Below, in pieces: positions 1 to 7,962 of a stretch of 64,000 nucleotides of DNA. A program made the position numbers and the translations under genes. The notes below the pieces were generated by a model. That model saw nothing but the letters and a program-made list of their open reading frames with translations, was not told the DNA's origin and did not search any database. This DNA comes from Acetobacteraceae bacterium (GTDB lineage: Bacteria; Pseudomonadota; Alphaproteobacteria; Acetobacterales; Acetobacteraceae), in assembly GCA_003506895.1 (NCBI GenBank), contig DNXO01000020.1, forward strand, positions 203,906 through 267,905. Reading direction: 5' to 3'. Each line of letters opens with the position of its first letter. Position 1 is the stretch's first letter.

Positions 1-1001
1 ACCTTGCCGGGCATGATCGAGGACCCGGGCTCGTTATCCGGCAACAGAAGTTCGCCCAACCCGCAGCGCGGCCCGGAGGCCAGCCAGCGCATGTCGTTGG
101 CGATTTTCATCAGCGCGACGGCAAGACCCCGAAGTGCGGCCGACGTGCGGGTCATCGCGTCCAGCGAGGCTTGGGCGGCGAACTTGTTGGGGGCGGTGAT
201 GAACGGCTTTCCCGTCAGCGCGGCGATCCGTTGGGCGATCTTCTCGCTGAAACCCGTTGGCGCGGTGATGCCGGTTCCGACGGCGGTGCCTCCGGCCGCG
301 AGTTCATACAGTCCGCGCCGGCTGTCCCGGATATCGCGCATCGCGTCGCGCAACTGGTGTGCGTAGCCGGACCATTCCTGTCCCACGGTCAGCGGCACCG
401 CGTCTTCCAGATGCGTCCGGCCGATTTTGACCACGTCCGTCCACGCAGCGGCCTTCGCCTCGATCGCGGTAGCGAGGGCATCCAGTTGCGGCAACAGCTT
501 CCCGTCCAGCATTTCCACGGTGGCGACGTGCATCGCGGTCGGGAAGGTGTCGTTGCTTGACTGACACATATTCACGTCGTCGTTTGGGTGCACTGGCGAC
601 TTGCTCCCAAGCACGCCCGCCAGAAGCTGGATCGCTCGATTGGAGATCACCTCGTTCACGTTCATGTTCGACTGCGTGCCGGAGCCGGTCTGCCAGACGT
701 AGAGCGGAAAGTGGGCATCCAGAGCGCCCGAGATGACCTCGTCGGCAGCGGCGATCATCGCTTCGGCCTTGTCTGGCGACAGGCGCCCGTCCGCAAGGTT
801 CACCTCGGCGGCGGCTTTTTTGACGACCCCATAAGCCCGCGACACCTCCTTGGGCATCCGGTCATCGCCGATGGAGAAGTGGTGCAGGCTGCGCTGCGTC
901 TGGGCCCCCCAATAGCGGTCCGACGGAACCTGGACAGCGCCCATCGAGTCCGTTTCGGTCCGCATGCCCGTCGCATCGATGCCGATGGGAATATCCCGCA
1001 T
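1..1001 (-). CDS. fumC: Class II fumarate hydratase, 3' end outside the window
   Basis: Reversible hydration of fumarate to malate in the TCA cycle, cytosolic homotetramer. About 333 codons are present of a protein that is usually about 460 residues; the C-terminus lies left of the window. The translation contains the class II hallmarks TGSGTQSNMNVNEVI, the SSNDTFPTA segment, GRTHLEDAVPLTVGQE, and at the window edge the superfamily signature GSSIMPGK. The TGSGTQSNMN form favours fumarase over aspartase or argininosuccinate lyase. The ATG at 999-1001 is preceded by GGGAGACAGAC, a good ribosome-binding site. It is divergent from the SDR gene at 1071, with about 70 bases between them. Confidence 0.93.
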   Translation of the reverse strand, partial: MRDIPIGIDATGMRTETDSMGAVQVPSDRYWGAQTQRSLHHFSIGDDRMPKEVSRAYGVVKKAAAEVNLADGRLSPDKAEAMIAAADEVISGALDAHFPLYVWQTGSGTQSNMNVNEVISNRAIQLLAGVLGSKSPVHPNDDVNMCQSSNDTFPTAMHVATVEMLDGKLLPQLDALATAIEAKAAAWTDVVKIGRTHLEDAVPLTVGQEWSGYAHQLRDAMRDIRDSRRGLYELAAGGTAVGTGITAPTGFSEKIAQRIAALTGKPFITAPNKFAAQASLDAMTRTSAALRGLAVALMKIANDMRWLASGPRCGLGELLLPDNEPGSSIMPGK

Positions 1002-1070
1002 GTCTGTCTCCCGATCCACTTTGCCAAGCTGGCCACATGGTGATCCACTCCCGGTCAGGGAGGAACCATC

Positions 1071-1877
1071 ATGTCATCGGAAGCTACATTCTTCGGCCTG
1101 GCCGGCAAGAAGGCCCTGATCATTGGCGGCGGGCAGGGTATGGGCGAAAGCTCCGCGCTGTTCCTGGCGCGCGCGGGATGCGACGTAGCACTGGTCGATC
1201 TGGTGCCGGACCGCGCCGACGCGGTTGGCCAAAAGATCGCGGCGCTCGGCCGCAAGGCGTTTACGATTGCGGGCAATGTGCTCGATGACGATGAAATTCC
1301 GCTGATCGTCACCGAGGCCGAGGCGAAGCTGGGTGGTCTCGATCTGATGGTCTCGATCGTCGGTGCGGCGGTCTGGGGCTCGTTGCTGGAAACAACGGCG
1401 GAGATCTGGGACGATCAGATGCGGTTGAACCTGCGCTATTTCTTCCTGACCGCGAAAGAGGTCGCGCAATCGCTGATCCGTCGCGGCCAGCCGGGCGCGA
1501 TCGTCGGCATCGCCTCGGTGGATGGCCAGCGCGCGGCACCAATGCGGGGCGTCTACGGCGCCGCCAAGGCCGGTCTGATCAGCCTGGTGCAGACGATGGC
1601 GGTGGAATGGGCGCCGCATGACATTCGTGTCAACGCCATCGCGCCGGGCCATATCGTCACGCCGCGGTTGTTCGATACGCCGCAGCGGGCGGAACTTTAT
1701 GCAGCCAGCCTGCTGCCGATGCGCCATCGCGGCACGCCCGACGACATCGCCAGGGCCGCGCTGTTCCTGGCCTCCGACATGGCGCGCTACATCACGGGCA
1801 CGACGCTGGACGTTGATGGGGGGCTGCTCGCCGCCAACCTCTTCCCGCGCGGCCTGCCCGGCAACAACCAAGCGTGA
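1071..1877 (+). CDS. SDR family NAD(P)-dependent oxidoreductase
   Basis: Classical short-chain dehydrogenase of 268 residues, about the family's usual length. The N-terminal cofactor loop reads GGGQGMG (residues about 19-25), followed by the beta-strand ending DLVPDRAD, which is an Asp typical of NAD(H) preference. A catalytic YGAAK lies near residue 163 and the C-terminus carries ITGTTLDVDGG. The start has GGGAGGAACC just upstream. It is followed after 52 bases by an acyl-CoA dehydrogenase and then a second one, so it probably oxidises a 3-hydroxyacyl-type intermediate in the same pathway. The substrate cannot be read from the sequence. Confidence 0.9.
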   Translation: MSSEATFFGLAGKKALIIGGGQGMGESSALFLARAGCDVALVDLVPDRADAVGQKIAALGRKAFTIAGNVLDDDEIPLIVTEAEAKLGGLDLMVSIVGAAVWGSLLETTAEIWDDQMRLNLRYFFLTAKEVAQSLIRRGQPGAIVGIASVDGQRAAPMRGVYGAAKAGLISLVQTMAVEWAPHDIRVNAIAPGHIVTPRLFDTPQRAELYAASLLPMRHRGTPDDIARAALFLASDMARYITGTTLDVDGGLLAANLFPRGLPGNNQA

Positions 1878-1929
1878 CGCTTCACAGCCCGGGTGTGGAC
1901 TGGCAACGTGCGGCAAAAGGGGAAACGCC

Positions 1930-3033
1930 ATGAACTTCGACTTTTCGGACGACCTTAAACAGCTCCGTGACCAAGCTCGGCGATTCCTGTCCGAGCAGTG
2001 TACGCCTGCCGTGGTGCGGCGGTCGCTGGATGGCCAGGAAGCCCACGCCGCCGGCCTATGGCGGGAGATCGCCCAGATGGGCTGGATCGGCGCCGCGATC
2101 CCCGAGGAATTCGGCGGTGCGGGCCTAGGCTACGAAGGCTTGTGCGTGCTGGCGGAGGAAATGGGTCGGGCGGTCGCCCCGATCCCGTTTGGATCGACGG
2201 CCTATTTGGCCGCGGAGGCGATCCTGACCGCAGGCAGCGATGCCCAGCGCCGCGAGTATCTGCCGAAACTGGCCGATGGTTCCTTGATCGGCTGCTTCGC
2301 CCTGTCCGAGGGCAATGGCAGCCCCGAACCTTCGGCGATCCACGCCCGCGTCGTCGGCGGGCGCTTGACCGGGGCGAAATGGCCCGTGGCGGATGGCGGC
2401 ATCGCCGATATCGCCGTCGTGGTGGCCATCGACGAGCACCGCCAGCCCGGGCTGTTCGTCGCCGACCTGAAAGACGTCCGCCGTCGCGACCTGCAAACGC
2501 TGGATCCGTCCCGAAACCACGCTCGTCTGGACTTTGACGGATTGGCGGTGCGGCAGCTTGGCTCCAGCGGCTGGGGTTCGGTGCAACGCGTCCTGGATCG
2601 GTCGGCGATCCTGTTCGCGTTCGAGCAGGTTGGCGGGGCCGATGCCTGCCTGCAAATGGCCAAGGATTACGCGCAGGAACGCTATGCATTCGGTCGTCCG
2701 ATCGGCTCGTTCCAGGCGATCAAGCACAAGCTGGCCGATATGTACGTCGCTTTGGAACTTGCCCGCTCCAACGCTTACTACGGTGCCTGGGCGCTATCCG
2801 AGGACGCCACCGATCTCTCCCTGGCGGCCGCGACCGCCCGTGTGTCCGCTACCGAGGCGTTTCATCTGGCGTCGAAGGAAAACATCCAGACGCACGGCGG
2901 CATCGGCTTCACCTGGGCGGTCGATTGCCATCTGTTTTACCGCCGGTCCAAGCAGCTTGGTTTGATGATCGGATCGGCGCCGTTCTGGAAGAACCGGTTG
3001 GTCGATCTGCTCGAAACCCGCAACGCGGCGTAA
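1930..3033 (+). CDS. Acyl-CoA dehydrogenase family protein (first of a pair)
   Basis: FAD-dependent acyl-CoA dehydrogenase of 367 residues. The start is placed at MNFDFSDDLKQLRDQARRFL, where the family's N-terminal helical domain begins; the open frame extends further upstream but overlaps the SDR gene. The C-terminal half has the family pattern RYAFGRPIGSFQAIKHKLAD and QTHGGIGFTWAVDCHLFYRR. The middle domain is less conserved: the usual T-E-x-x-x-G-S-D stretch reads ALSEGNGSPEPSA. It lies 12 bases before a second, longer acyl-CoA dehydrogenase. Paired short and long members of this kind commonly form heteromeric dehydrogenases for steroid side-chain or branched acyl-CoAs, so an alpha2beta2 complex is a reasonable inference. 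Confidence 0.88.
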   Translation: MNFDFSDDLKQLRDQARRFLSEQCTPAVVRRSLDGQEAHAAGLWREIAQMGWIGAAIPEEFGGAGLGYEGLCVLAEEMGRAVAPIPFGSTAYLAAEAILTAGSDAQRREYLPKLADGSLIGCFALSEGNGSPEPSAIHARVVGGRLTGAKWPVADGGIADIAVVVAIDEHRQPGLFVADLKDVRRRDLQTLDPSRNHARLDFDGLAVRQLGSSGWGSVQRVLDRSAILFAFEQVGGADACLQMAKDYAQERYAFGRPIGSFQAIKHKLADMYVALELARSNAYYGAWALSEDATDLSLAAATARVSATEAFHLASKENIQTHGGIGFTWAVDCHLFYRRSKQLGLMIGSAPFWKNRLVDLLETRNAA

Positions 3034-3045
3034 GGGAGAAGCATC

Positions 3046-4278
3046 ATGGACTTCAACGACACTAAAGAAGAAGCCACGTTCCGCGCCGAGGCTCGCGCGT
3101 TCCTCAGCGCCAACGCGCAACTGAAAGCGGGCACCCGCCCGGTTTTGCGGCAAAGCGGCGTCGATGCCGCGGCGGTGCAGCGCTGCAAGGAATGGCAGGC
3201 CAAGAAGGCCGATGCGGGCTTTGCCGGCCTGACATGGCCGAAGCGCTTCGGCGGCAAGGAAGCCTCGCCGATCCTGCAGGTGATCTACAACCAGGAGGAG
3301 GACGATTTCGTCGTCCCGCGCGGGCTGTACGAAATCGGCCTGGGCATGTGCATCCCCACCATGATGGCCTATGCGAAGCCGGAGCAACTCGACCGCTATG
3401 TCAAACCGGCTTTGCGGGGCGAGGAAGTCTGGTGCCAGTTGTTCAGCGAACCGGCTGGCGGATCCGATCTGGCGGCGCTTCGCACACGGGCGGTGCGCGA
3501 CGGCGACGACTGGGTGATCAACGGGCAGAAGATCTGGACCTCGGGCGCGCATCTGTCGGATTTCGGCATCATCGTGGTCCGCACCGACCCGGACAAACCG
3601 AAGCACGAGGGCCTGACGTTTTTCTTCCTGGATATGAAGTCGCCCGGCATCGACGTCCGGCCGATCCACCAGATGTCCGGCGCCAGTCATTTCAACGAGG
3701 TGTTCTTCACCGATGTCCGTGTGCCGGATGCCCAGCGCCTGGGTGCGGTGGGCCAGGGCTGGAAGGTTTCGCTGACCACGCTGATGAACGAGCGCCTCGC
3801 GGTTGGCGACGTGCAGCGCCCGGATGTCGACGATCTGCTGGAACTCAGCCGCAAGATGCGGATCGACGGCAAGCCGGCGATCCAGAACGGCGCCGTCCGG
3901 GAGAAGATCGCCGAATGGCACGCGCGCTCGCAGGGGTTGAAGTTCACCCGCTTCCGCACGATGACCGCGCTGTCCAAAGGCGAGACTCCGGGGCCGGAGA
4001 ACTCCATCCACAAACTGGTCAATGCGTCGAAGCTACAGGATATCGCCAGCTACGGTCTGGACCTGATGGGCAACCACGGCATGGTGGTCGATGACGACCT
4101 GACCGAGGCTTACGGCATGTTCCAGGCAGCGCTGTTGTCGTCCCCCAGCGCCCGTATCGCCGGTGGATCGGATGAAATCCTAAGGAATATCATCGCCGAA
4201 CGGGTGCTTGGCCTGCCGCCCGACATTCGGGTGGATAAAGGTGTGCCGTTCAACAAGGTTCCCACCGGAAAGCGGTGA
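3046..4278 (+). CDS. Acyl-CoA dehydrogenase family protein (second of a pair)
   Basis: FAD-dependent acyl-CoA dehydrogenase of 410 residues. It has the N-terminal GFAGLTWPKRFGG segment, the flavin/substrate stretch CQLFSEPAGGSDLAALRTRA (near residues 131-150), the WVINGQKIWTSGAH motif, and the C-terminal SARIAGGSDEILRNIIAERVLGLP. The ATG follows GGGAGAAGCATC. Translation is probably coupled to the upstream partner 12 bases away. Its last 99 bases are also read on the other strand as the C-terminal tail of a glycosyltransferase-like gene; the end of this gene is the conserved one, so the overlap reflects the other gene's extended 3' end. Confidence 0.92.
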   Translation: MDFNDTKEEATFRAEARAFLSANAQLKAGTRPVLRQSGVDAAAVQRCKEWQAKKADAGFAGLTWPKRFGGKEASPILQVIYNQEEDDFVVPRGLYEIGLGMCIPTMMAYAKPEQLDRYVKPALRGEEVWCQLFSEPAGGSDLAALRTRAVRDGDDWVINGQKIWTSGAHLSDFGIIVVRTDPDKPKHEGLTFFFLDMKSPGIDVRPIHQMSGASHFNEVFFTDVRVPDAQRLGAVGQGWKVSLTTLMNERLAVGDVQRPDVDDLLELSRKMRIDGKPAIQNGAVREKIAEWHARSQGLKFTRFRTMTALSKGETPGPENSIHKLVNASKLQDIASYGLDLMGNHGMVVDDDLTEAYGMFQAALLSSPSARIAGGSDEILRNIIAERVLGLPPDIRVDKGVPFNKVPTGKR

Positions 4279-5799
4279 CGCCTTACCGGGGGCTGACCCA
4301 AACAGCACCCGGACCAGCGCTCTGTGCTCGTCTGTCCAGACGGACTCCCAGTCGCGTGGATAGTTCATGTTAACGGCGCCATCGAACCGCCCGTCGAGGT
4401 CATCGACACGACTCAGCGCAAGGCGCAGCGTTTCCGTCAGGCTGGGAACATCCGGCGCGGACACCAGGATATTGGGGCTGATGCCGGCGAAATAGTCAGC
4501 GGCTTTATTCTCGAACGCATTGGTCACGACAATCGCGCCAACACCCGCCATATCGAACGGCGTGATGCTGGGATGCGGCGACGCCATCAAACTCAGGCAG
4601 ATATCGAATTCCCTGATTTTTTCTTCGTATTCGCCCAGGGACATCCGCGGTAGTTGGGTGATTTTCCGCCGCGCGTCGAGGTGAATCTCCACATCGCCGA
4701 TCCCCATGCCATAAAGCTCCCAGTTATGGCCGGTATCGAAATATCCCTTGTTCCACGCATCGATCAACGCCCGGGCGCCGAGATCGAACATGTTTCTGTT
4801 CACGGTGGGGCGGGAATAGAACGCCAGCTTCTTCGTCTTTCCCGCGTGTTTGGCAAGGAAGTCGGCCTTTTCCGGCATCGCGGCGGAACAGGCATTGTTG
4901 AAGTAAACGGCCTTGTTCGCGGACGCCAGGGCAGCGACCCGCGGGGACTTGGCCTTCATGAACTCCAGCAGCGGTTTCGTTGACACCAGGGCCTGGTAGT
5001 TGAACGCGTAGGTTGCATCCGCGAGGGCGTAGAGCGAACTGAACGGGTAGAAAGCCGCCTCATAGTCCTGGATCAAATAAAGAAAAGGACCGCCGCCGAT
5101 GGTATCCATGATCTTGCGGGCGAAGTAGGCCGAATACCAGACCGTCGCCACGGCACTGTCGTGCGGCGACACGTTCAACGGCAGGTAGCGGTCGCCGACA
5201 TAATCCAACTCCACCTCATCCAGCAGGCGCTCCAGGCCGGGATATCGTTGCAAATTTCGATGAAAGACATCCCGGTCGAAATAGAAATTGTCGAACAGGA
5301 CCAGGCGTACATTCAGGCCTTGGCGGGCGATCATCAGGGCGATCTGAAAGACCCCAAAAAATCCGGCGGACATTGTTTCAATTGAAAACGCGGGAACAAG
5401 GACGTTGACGGTTTTCACCCGCGTTTGCACCACGACGACCTCCGGCAAATCCAGGATCGAGTTCATCGAGAGGTCGATGCCGGCTTTGTTGTAGGTCACC
5501 AGCATTGGGCGCACCTTCGCCGCCGACTTCCGGATCATGGTCTTGAACGAACGTGTCTTGCTCAGCGGTAGCAGAAAGAGCCAGGCGATCAGGCCGGGAA
5601 TCCCAAGTTGGTTCTTTTCTCCAAATGCAAGGTTTCTGTATGCGGCCCTGATCGTATCCTTTCCCAATATAAAATCCGCGATCGCAAGCACTGAAGGGAG
5701 CATTCGCACGGCCTCCGGGAGTATCACAGAATATTGATGGTCGCCTAACCTTCGCTCTATTCTGCGGATTATCATGTAGCGGCGGCAGCCGCATGTCAC
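4180..5799 (-). CDS. WsaF-like (rhamnan/polysaccharide) glycosyltransferase
   Basis: A 539-residue protein resembling WsaF-type glycosyltransferases, which extend cell-surface rhamnans and other polysaccharides from nucleotide sugars. Supporting segments are the N-terminal-fold stretch TVNVLVPAFSIETMSAGFFG, GPFLYLIQDYEAAFYPFSS and the C-terminal-fold runs KLAFYSRPTVNRNMFDLG and FDICLSLMASPHPSITPFDM. The assigned GTG start is weak; an ATG 24 bases downstream (MIIRRIERR) is an alternative. The last roughly 35 residues overlap the acyl-CoA dehydrogenase gene on the other strand and look unlike conserved sequence. G+C drops visibly near the 5' end (28 of 60 at 5621-5680), unlike its neighbours. 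It lies 72 bases after a methyltransferase on the same strand, likely one transcript. Confidence 0.72.
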   Translation of the reverse strand: MTCGCRRYMIIRRIERRLGDHQYSVILPEAVRMLPSVLAIADFILGKDTIRAAYRNLAFGEKNQLGIPGLIAWLFLLPLSKTRSFKTMIRKSAAKVRPMLVTYNKAGIDLSMNSILDLPEVVVVQTRVKTVNVLVPAFSIETMSAGFFGVFQIALMIARQGLNVRLVLFDNFYFDRDVFHRNLQRYPGLERLLDEVELDYVGDRYLPLNVSPHDSAVATVWYSAYFARKIMDTIGGGPFLYLIQDYEAAFYPFSSLYALADATYAFNYQALVSTKPLLEFMKAKSPRVAALASANKAVYFNNACSAAMPEKADFLAKHAGKTKKLAFYSRPTVNRNMFDLGARALIDAWNKGYFDTGHNWELYGMGIGDVEIHLDARRKITQLPRMSLGEYEEKIREFDICLSLMASPHPSITPFDMAGVGAIVVTNAFENKAADYFAGISPNILVSAPDVPSLTETLRLALSRVDDLDGRFDGAVNMNYPRDWESVWTDEHRALVRVLFGSAPGKASPLSGGNLVERHTFIHPNVGRQAKHPFGDDIP

Positions 5800-5871
5800 T
5801 TATCGCCGCTCAATGCTTTCTTGTAATCGGCTTTCGATCACGTTTGCCGGTACACCGGCCCGCGGTTGCGG

Positions 5872-6825
5872 TCACGGCGCGGACGGCGATCGGCCCAGGT
5901 CGATGTGGGATGGCAATTTCAGGAACCTGACTGACTCGGCCAGTTCGCGGCGTGCCGCCGTTAGCAGCGCGAGGCGCATCCGGTGCAGGTCGGCCGCGGC
6001 CGCCTTGTCGTTCGATTTTCGCATTTGCACCCAAAACTCCGAACCCTCACCAGGTTCCAGTTCGGTCACGACGAAATCGATCAGTCCCAGCGCGTGAAGT
6101 TCCAGCACCATCAGTAGGAAGCTGTTTGGGGTGAAAATCCAACAATGGGCATCGACGTAGCTTTGTGTGCCGTCGGTAATGCACCGACGATATTTGGCAT
6201 ACTTATCATAAGCGTCTGCCAATGGGGTGGTCAGTTCCAACGTGCCTTGCCCGCTGGGCAGCCATGCACCCGCGCCATTCAGATTGATCATGTAAGCCCA
6301 GGCTTCGAACATGTTTTCCGGCGTATGCATCGTCCGCTGCTCCCGATGCGCACGTAAGGCTTCGCCGCTGGTGGAAAGCGGCCGGAAGAAATCGAACGTC
6401 ATGCGGCAATCTGGCACCGCGAGGGACAGTATGAAGTCCGGCCGAGCGAGTGCCGACACCTCCTGAAAGAAGGTGATGATGTCGGGAAAGTGTTCGATCG
6501 CGTGGCTCGCGATCAGATAGTCGAAACCCTCGGGACGCTTGCGCAGGCAGGCTTCGTCCAGCCTGACGTCTCGCCAGACGACGTCGACGGCTTCGATATT
6601 GCCGGCCATCTCGCGGATGGTGGCGTTGGAGTGGGTCGTGGCCGTTTGCAGAAGGCCATCCTGGTCGGTGAAATCCACGACCGTGGTGTTCCAACCGGCG
6701 GCCTTCGGCGCGATGGGATTGTAGAACGGCCCTATTTCAATTCCGTGGGCGGTTGCGTGGTCGATGCCCCGCAGCAGGAATTCGCTTCGGTCCAAGATGT
6801 TTCTCCAGTCGCACTCGCCGGGCAA
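5872..6825 (-). CDS. Class I SAM-dependent methyltransferase, glycan-cluster type
   Basis: A 317-residue protein with a Rossmann methyltransferase core. GIEIGPFYNPIAP is the SAM-binding motif I and FDYLIASHAIEHFPDIITFF is motif II/III. The YCDY-like and DAHCWIFTPNSF stretches resemble methyltransferases found in polysaccharide and nucleotide-sugar loci. It is the promoter-proximal gene of a two-gene minus-strand unit with the WsaF-like glycosyltransferase, so methylation of a surface sugar or its carrier is the likely role; this is inference from context. The first plausible codon is a TTG at 6825. A later TTG (LDRSEFLLRG) is also possible, so the exact start is uncertain. Confidence 0.72.
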   Translation of the reverse strand: MPGECDWRNILDRSEFLLRGIDHATAHGIEIGPFYNPIAPKAAGWNTTVVDFTDQDGLLQTATTHSNATIREMAGNIEAVDVVWRDVRLDEACLRKRPEGFDYLIASHAIEHFPDIITFFQEVSALARPDFILSLAVPDCRMTFDFFRPLSTSGEALRAHREQRTMHTPENMFEAWAYMINLNGAGAWLPSGQGTLELTTPLADAYDKYAKYRRCITDGTQSYVDAHCWIFTPNSFLLMVLELHALGLIDFVVTELEPGEGSEFWVQMRKSNDKAAAADLHRMRLALLTAARRELAESVRFLKLPSHIDLGRSPSAP

Positions 6826-6875
6826 ATCCCGACCCTACCCTGGACGCCGACAGGGTGCTGTTGCAGAATCATGGA

Positions 6876-7937
6876 ATGACCCGCCTGGCAACCGCGATCG
6901 GCTCGTTCGCCCTGAACAATCCCGTGATCTGCGGATCGGGTGAGCCGGTGATAACGGAGTCCGGGATCCGGGCAGCGTTGCGCGCGGGTGCCGCGGGGGT
7001 GATCGCGAAATCTGTCAACGAAAACCCAGCCGGCGGACGCCAGTTGGACAAGGCGGATTACGTCCGGCTCGACGGTCGGGGGCTTCCGACATCGGGGCAG
7101 GGGGTGTCGCTGTTCAACCGCTCCGGCCTGTCGCAGCGCGACACGGCGGATTGGTTCGCCTCCATCGCCGCGATTGACAGGGATGCGCGGCTTGACGGCG
7201 CGTTCGTCGCCGCCAGCATCGTGTATGCCGGGGCCGACGGCGCCGTTCGGGTCGCATCGTTGGCACGTCGCGCCGGACTGCGCGTCTTCGAGCTGAACGT
7301 CGGCGCGCCCCACGCGGCGGAGGCTGCACCGGGCGCCATCGTGCAGGAAACCGACCCGGCCCGCTTGACCGAACTGGTGCGGCGCGTGCGCGCGGCGACC
7401 GAGGGCATGCAGCTCTGGGTCAAGCTGACCGGGCTGTCGTCCAACCTGCCGGCGTTGGCTTTGGCGGCGCGGGAGGGCGGGGCGGATGCGGTTTGCATGA
7501 TGGGCCGCTTCATGGGGCTGATTCCAGACCTGACCACGTTCGCGCCGGTGTTGGGCACATCCGCCGCGTATGGCGGTGGTTGGGCATTGCCGATCGTCTG
7601 CCGGTTTCTGGCCTTGACGCGAAAAGCCGCCGGAACCAGCTTTCCGCTGATGGGCACCAATGGTGTGCGTTCGGGCGAGGACGTCCTGCGGATGGCACTT
7701 TGCGGCGCCAGCGCCGTGGAGGTTCTGTCAGCCACGATGCACGAAGGCTTCGGCGCGATCAGCCGGATGATCGTGGAGCTGGACTCATTTCTAACCGAAC
7801 GGAGTATGACATTCCGCGACCTGATCGGCCGCACGGCCGACGGTTTGGCGGGCTACGCCGAACAGCCGGACATTCCTGGCCGCTGGCGCGATTTCGTCCC
7901 GCCTGAAACCATTTCCGACGCCGATACATCGCTATGA
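6876..7937 (+). CDS. Dihydroorotate-dehydrogenase-like flavoprotein
   Basis: A 353-residue FMN TIM-barrel protein of the dihydroorotate/dihydropyrimidine dehydrogenase group. The N-terminus reads NNPVICGSGEPVITESGIRA. Further on are FELNVGAPHA, the lysine strand LWVKLTGLS, and the phosphate-binding GTNGVRSGEDVLRMALCGAS. It is unlikely to be the pyrimidine enzyme PyrD: the usual active-site Ser/Cys context is absent and the gene heads a catabolic-looking operon with a CoA-transferase (25 bases downstream) and a cyclase-family hydrolase. The substrate is unknown. The ATG at 6876 is chosen because the preceding in-frame sequence overlaps the methyltransferase 5' end. Confidence 0.75.
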   Translation: MTRLATAIGSFALNNPVICGSGEPVITESGIRAALRAGAAGVIAKSVNENPAGGRQLDKADYVRLDGRGLPTSGQGVSLFNRSGLSQRDTADWFASIAAIDRDARLDGAFVAASIVYAGADGAVRVASLARRAGLRVFELNVGAPHAAEAAPGAIVQETDPARLTELVRRVRAATEGMQLWVKLTGLSSNLPALALAAREGGADAVCMMGRFMGLIPDLTTFAPVLGTSAAYGGGWALPIVCRFLALTRKAAGTSFPLMGTNGVRSGEDVLRMALCGASAVEVLSATMHEGFGAISRMIVELDSFLTERSMTFRDLIGRTADGLAGYAEQPDIPGRWRDFVPPETISDADTSL

Positions 7938-7962
7938 GCGTCCGGCATCGTGGAGCCTTGCT

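Noticed and set aside
2794..4011. A 405-codon open frame on the minus strand opposite the acyl-CoA dehydrogenases
   Set aside because: The plus-strand protein is clearly conserved; the antisense translation is Arg/His/Gly-rich and low in complexity. Long antisense frames are expected at this GC content.
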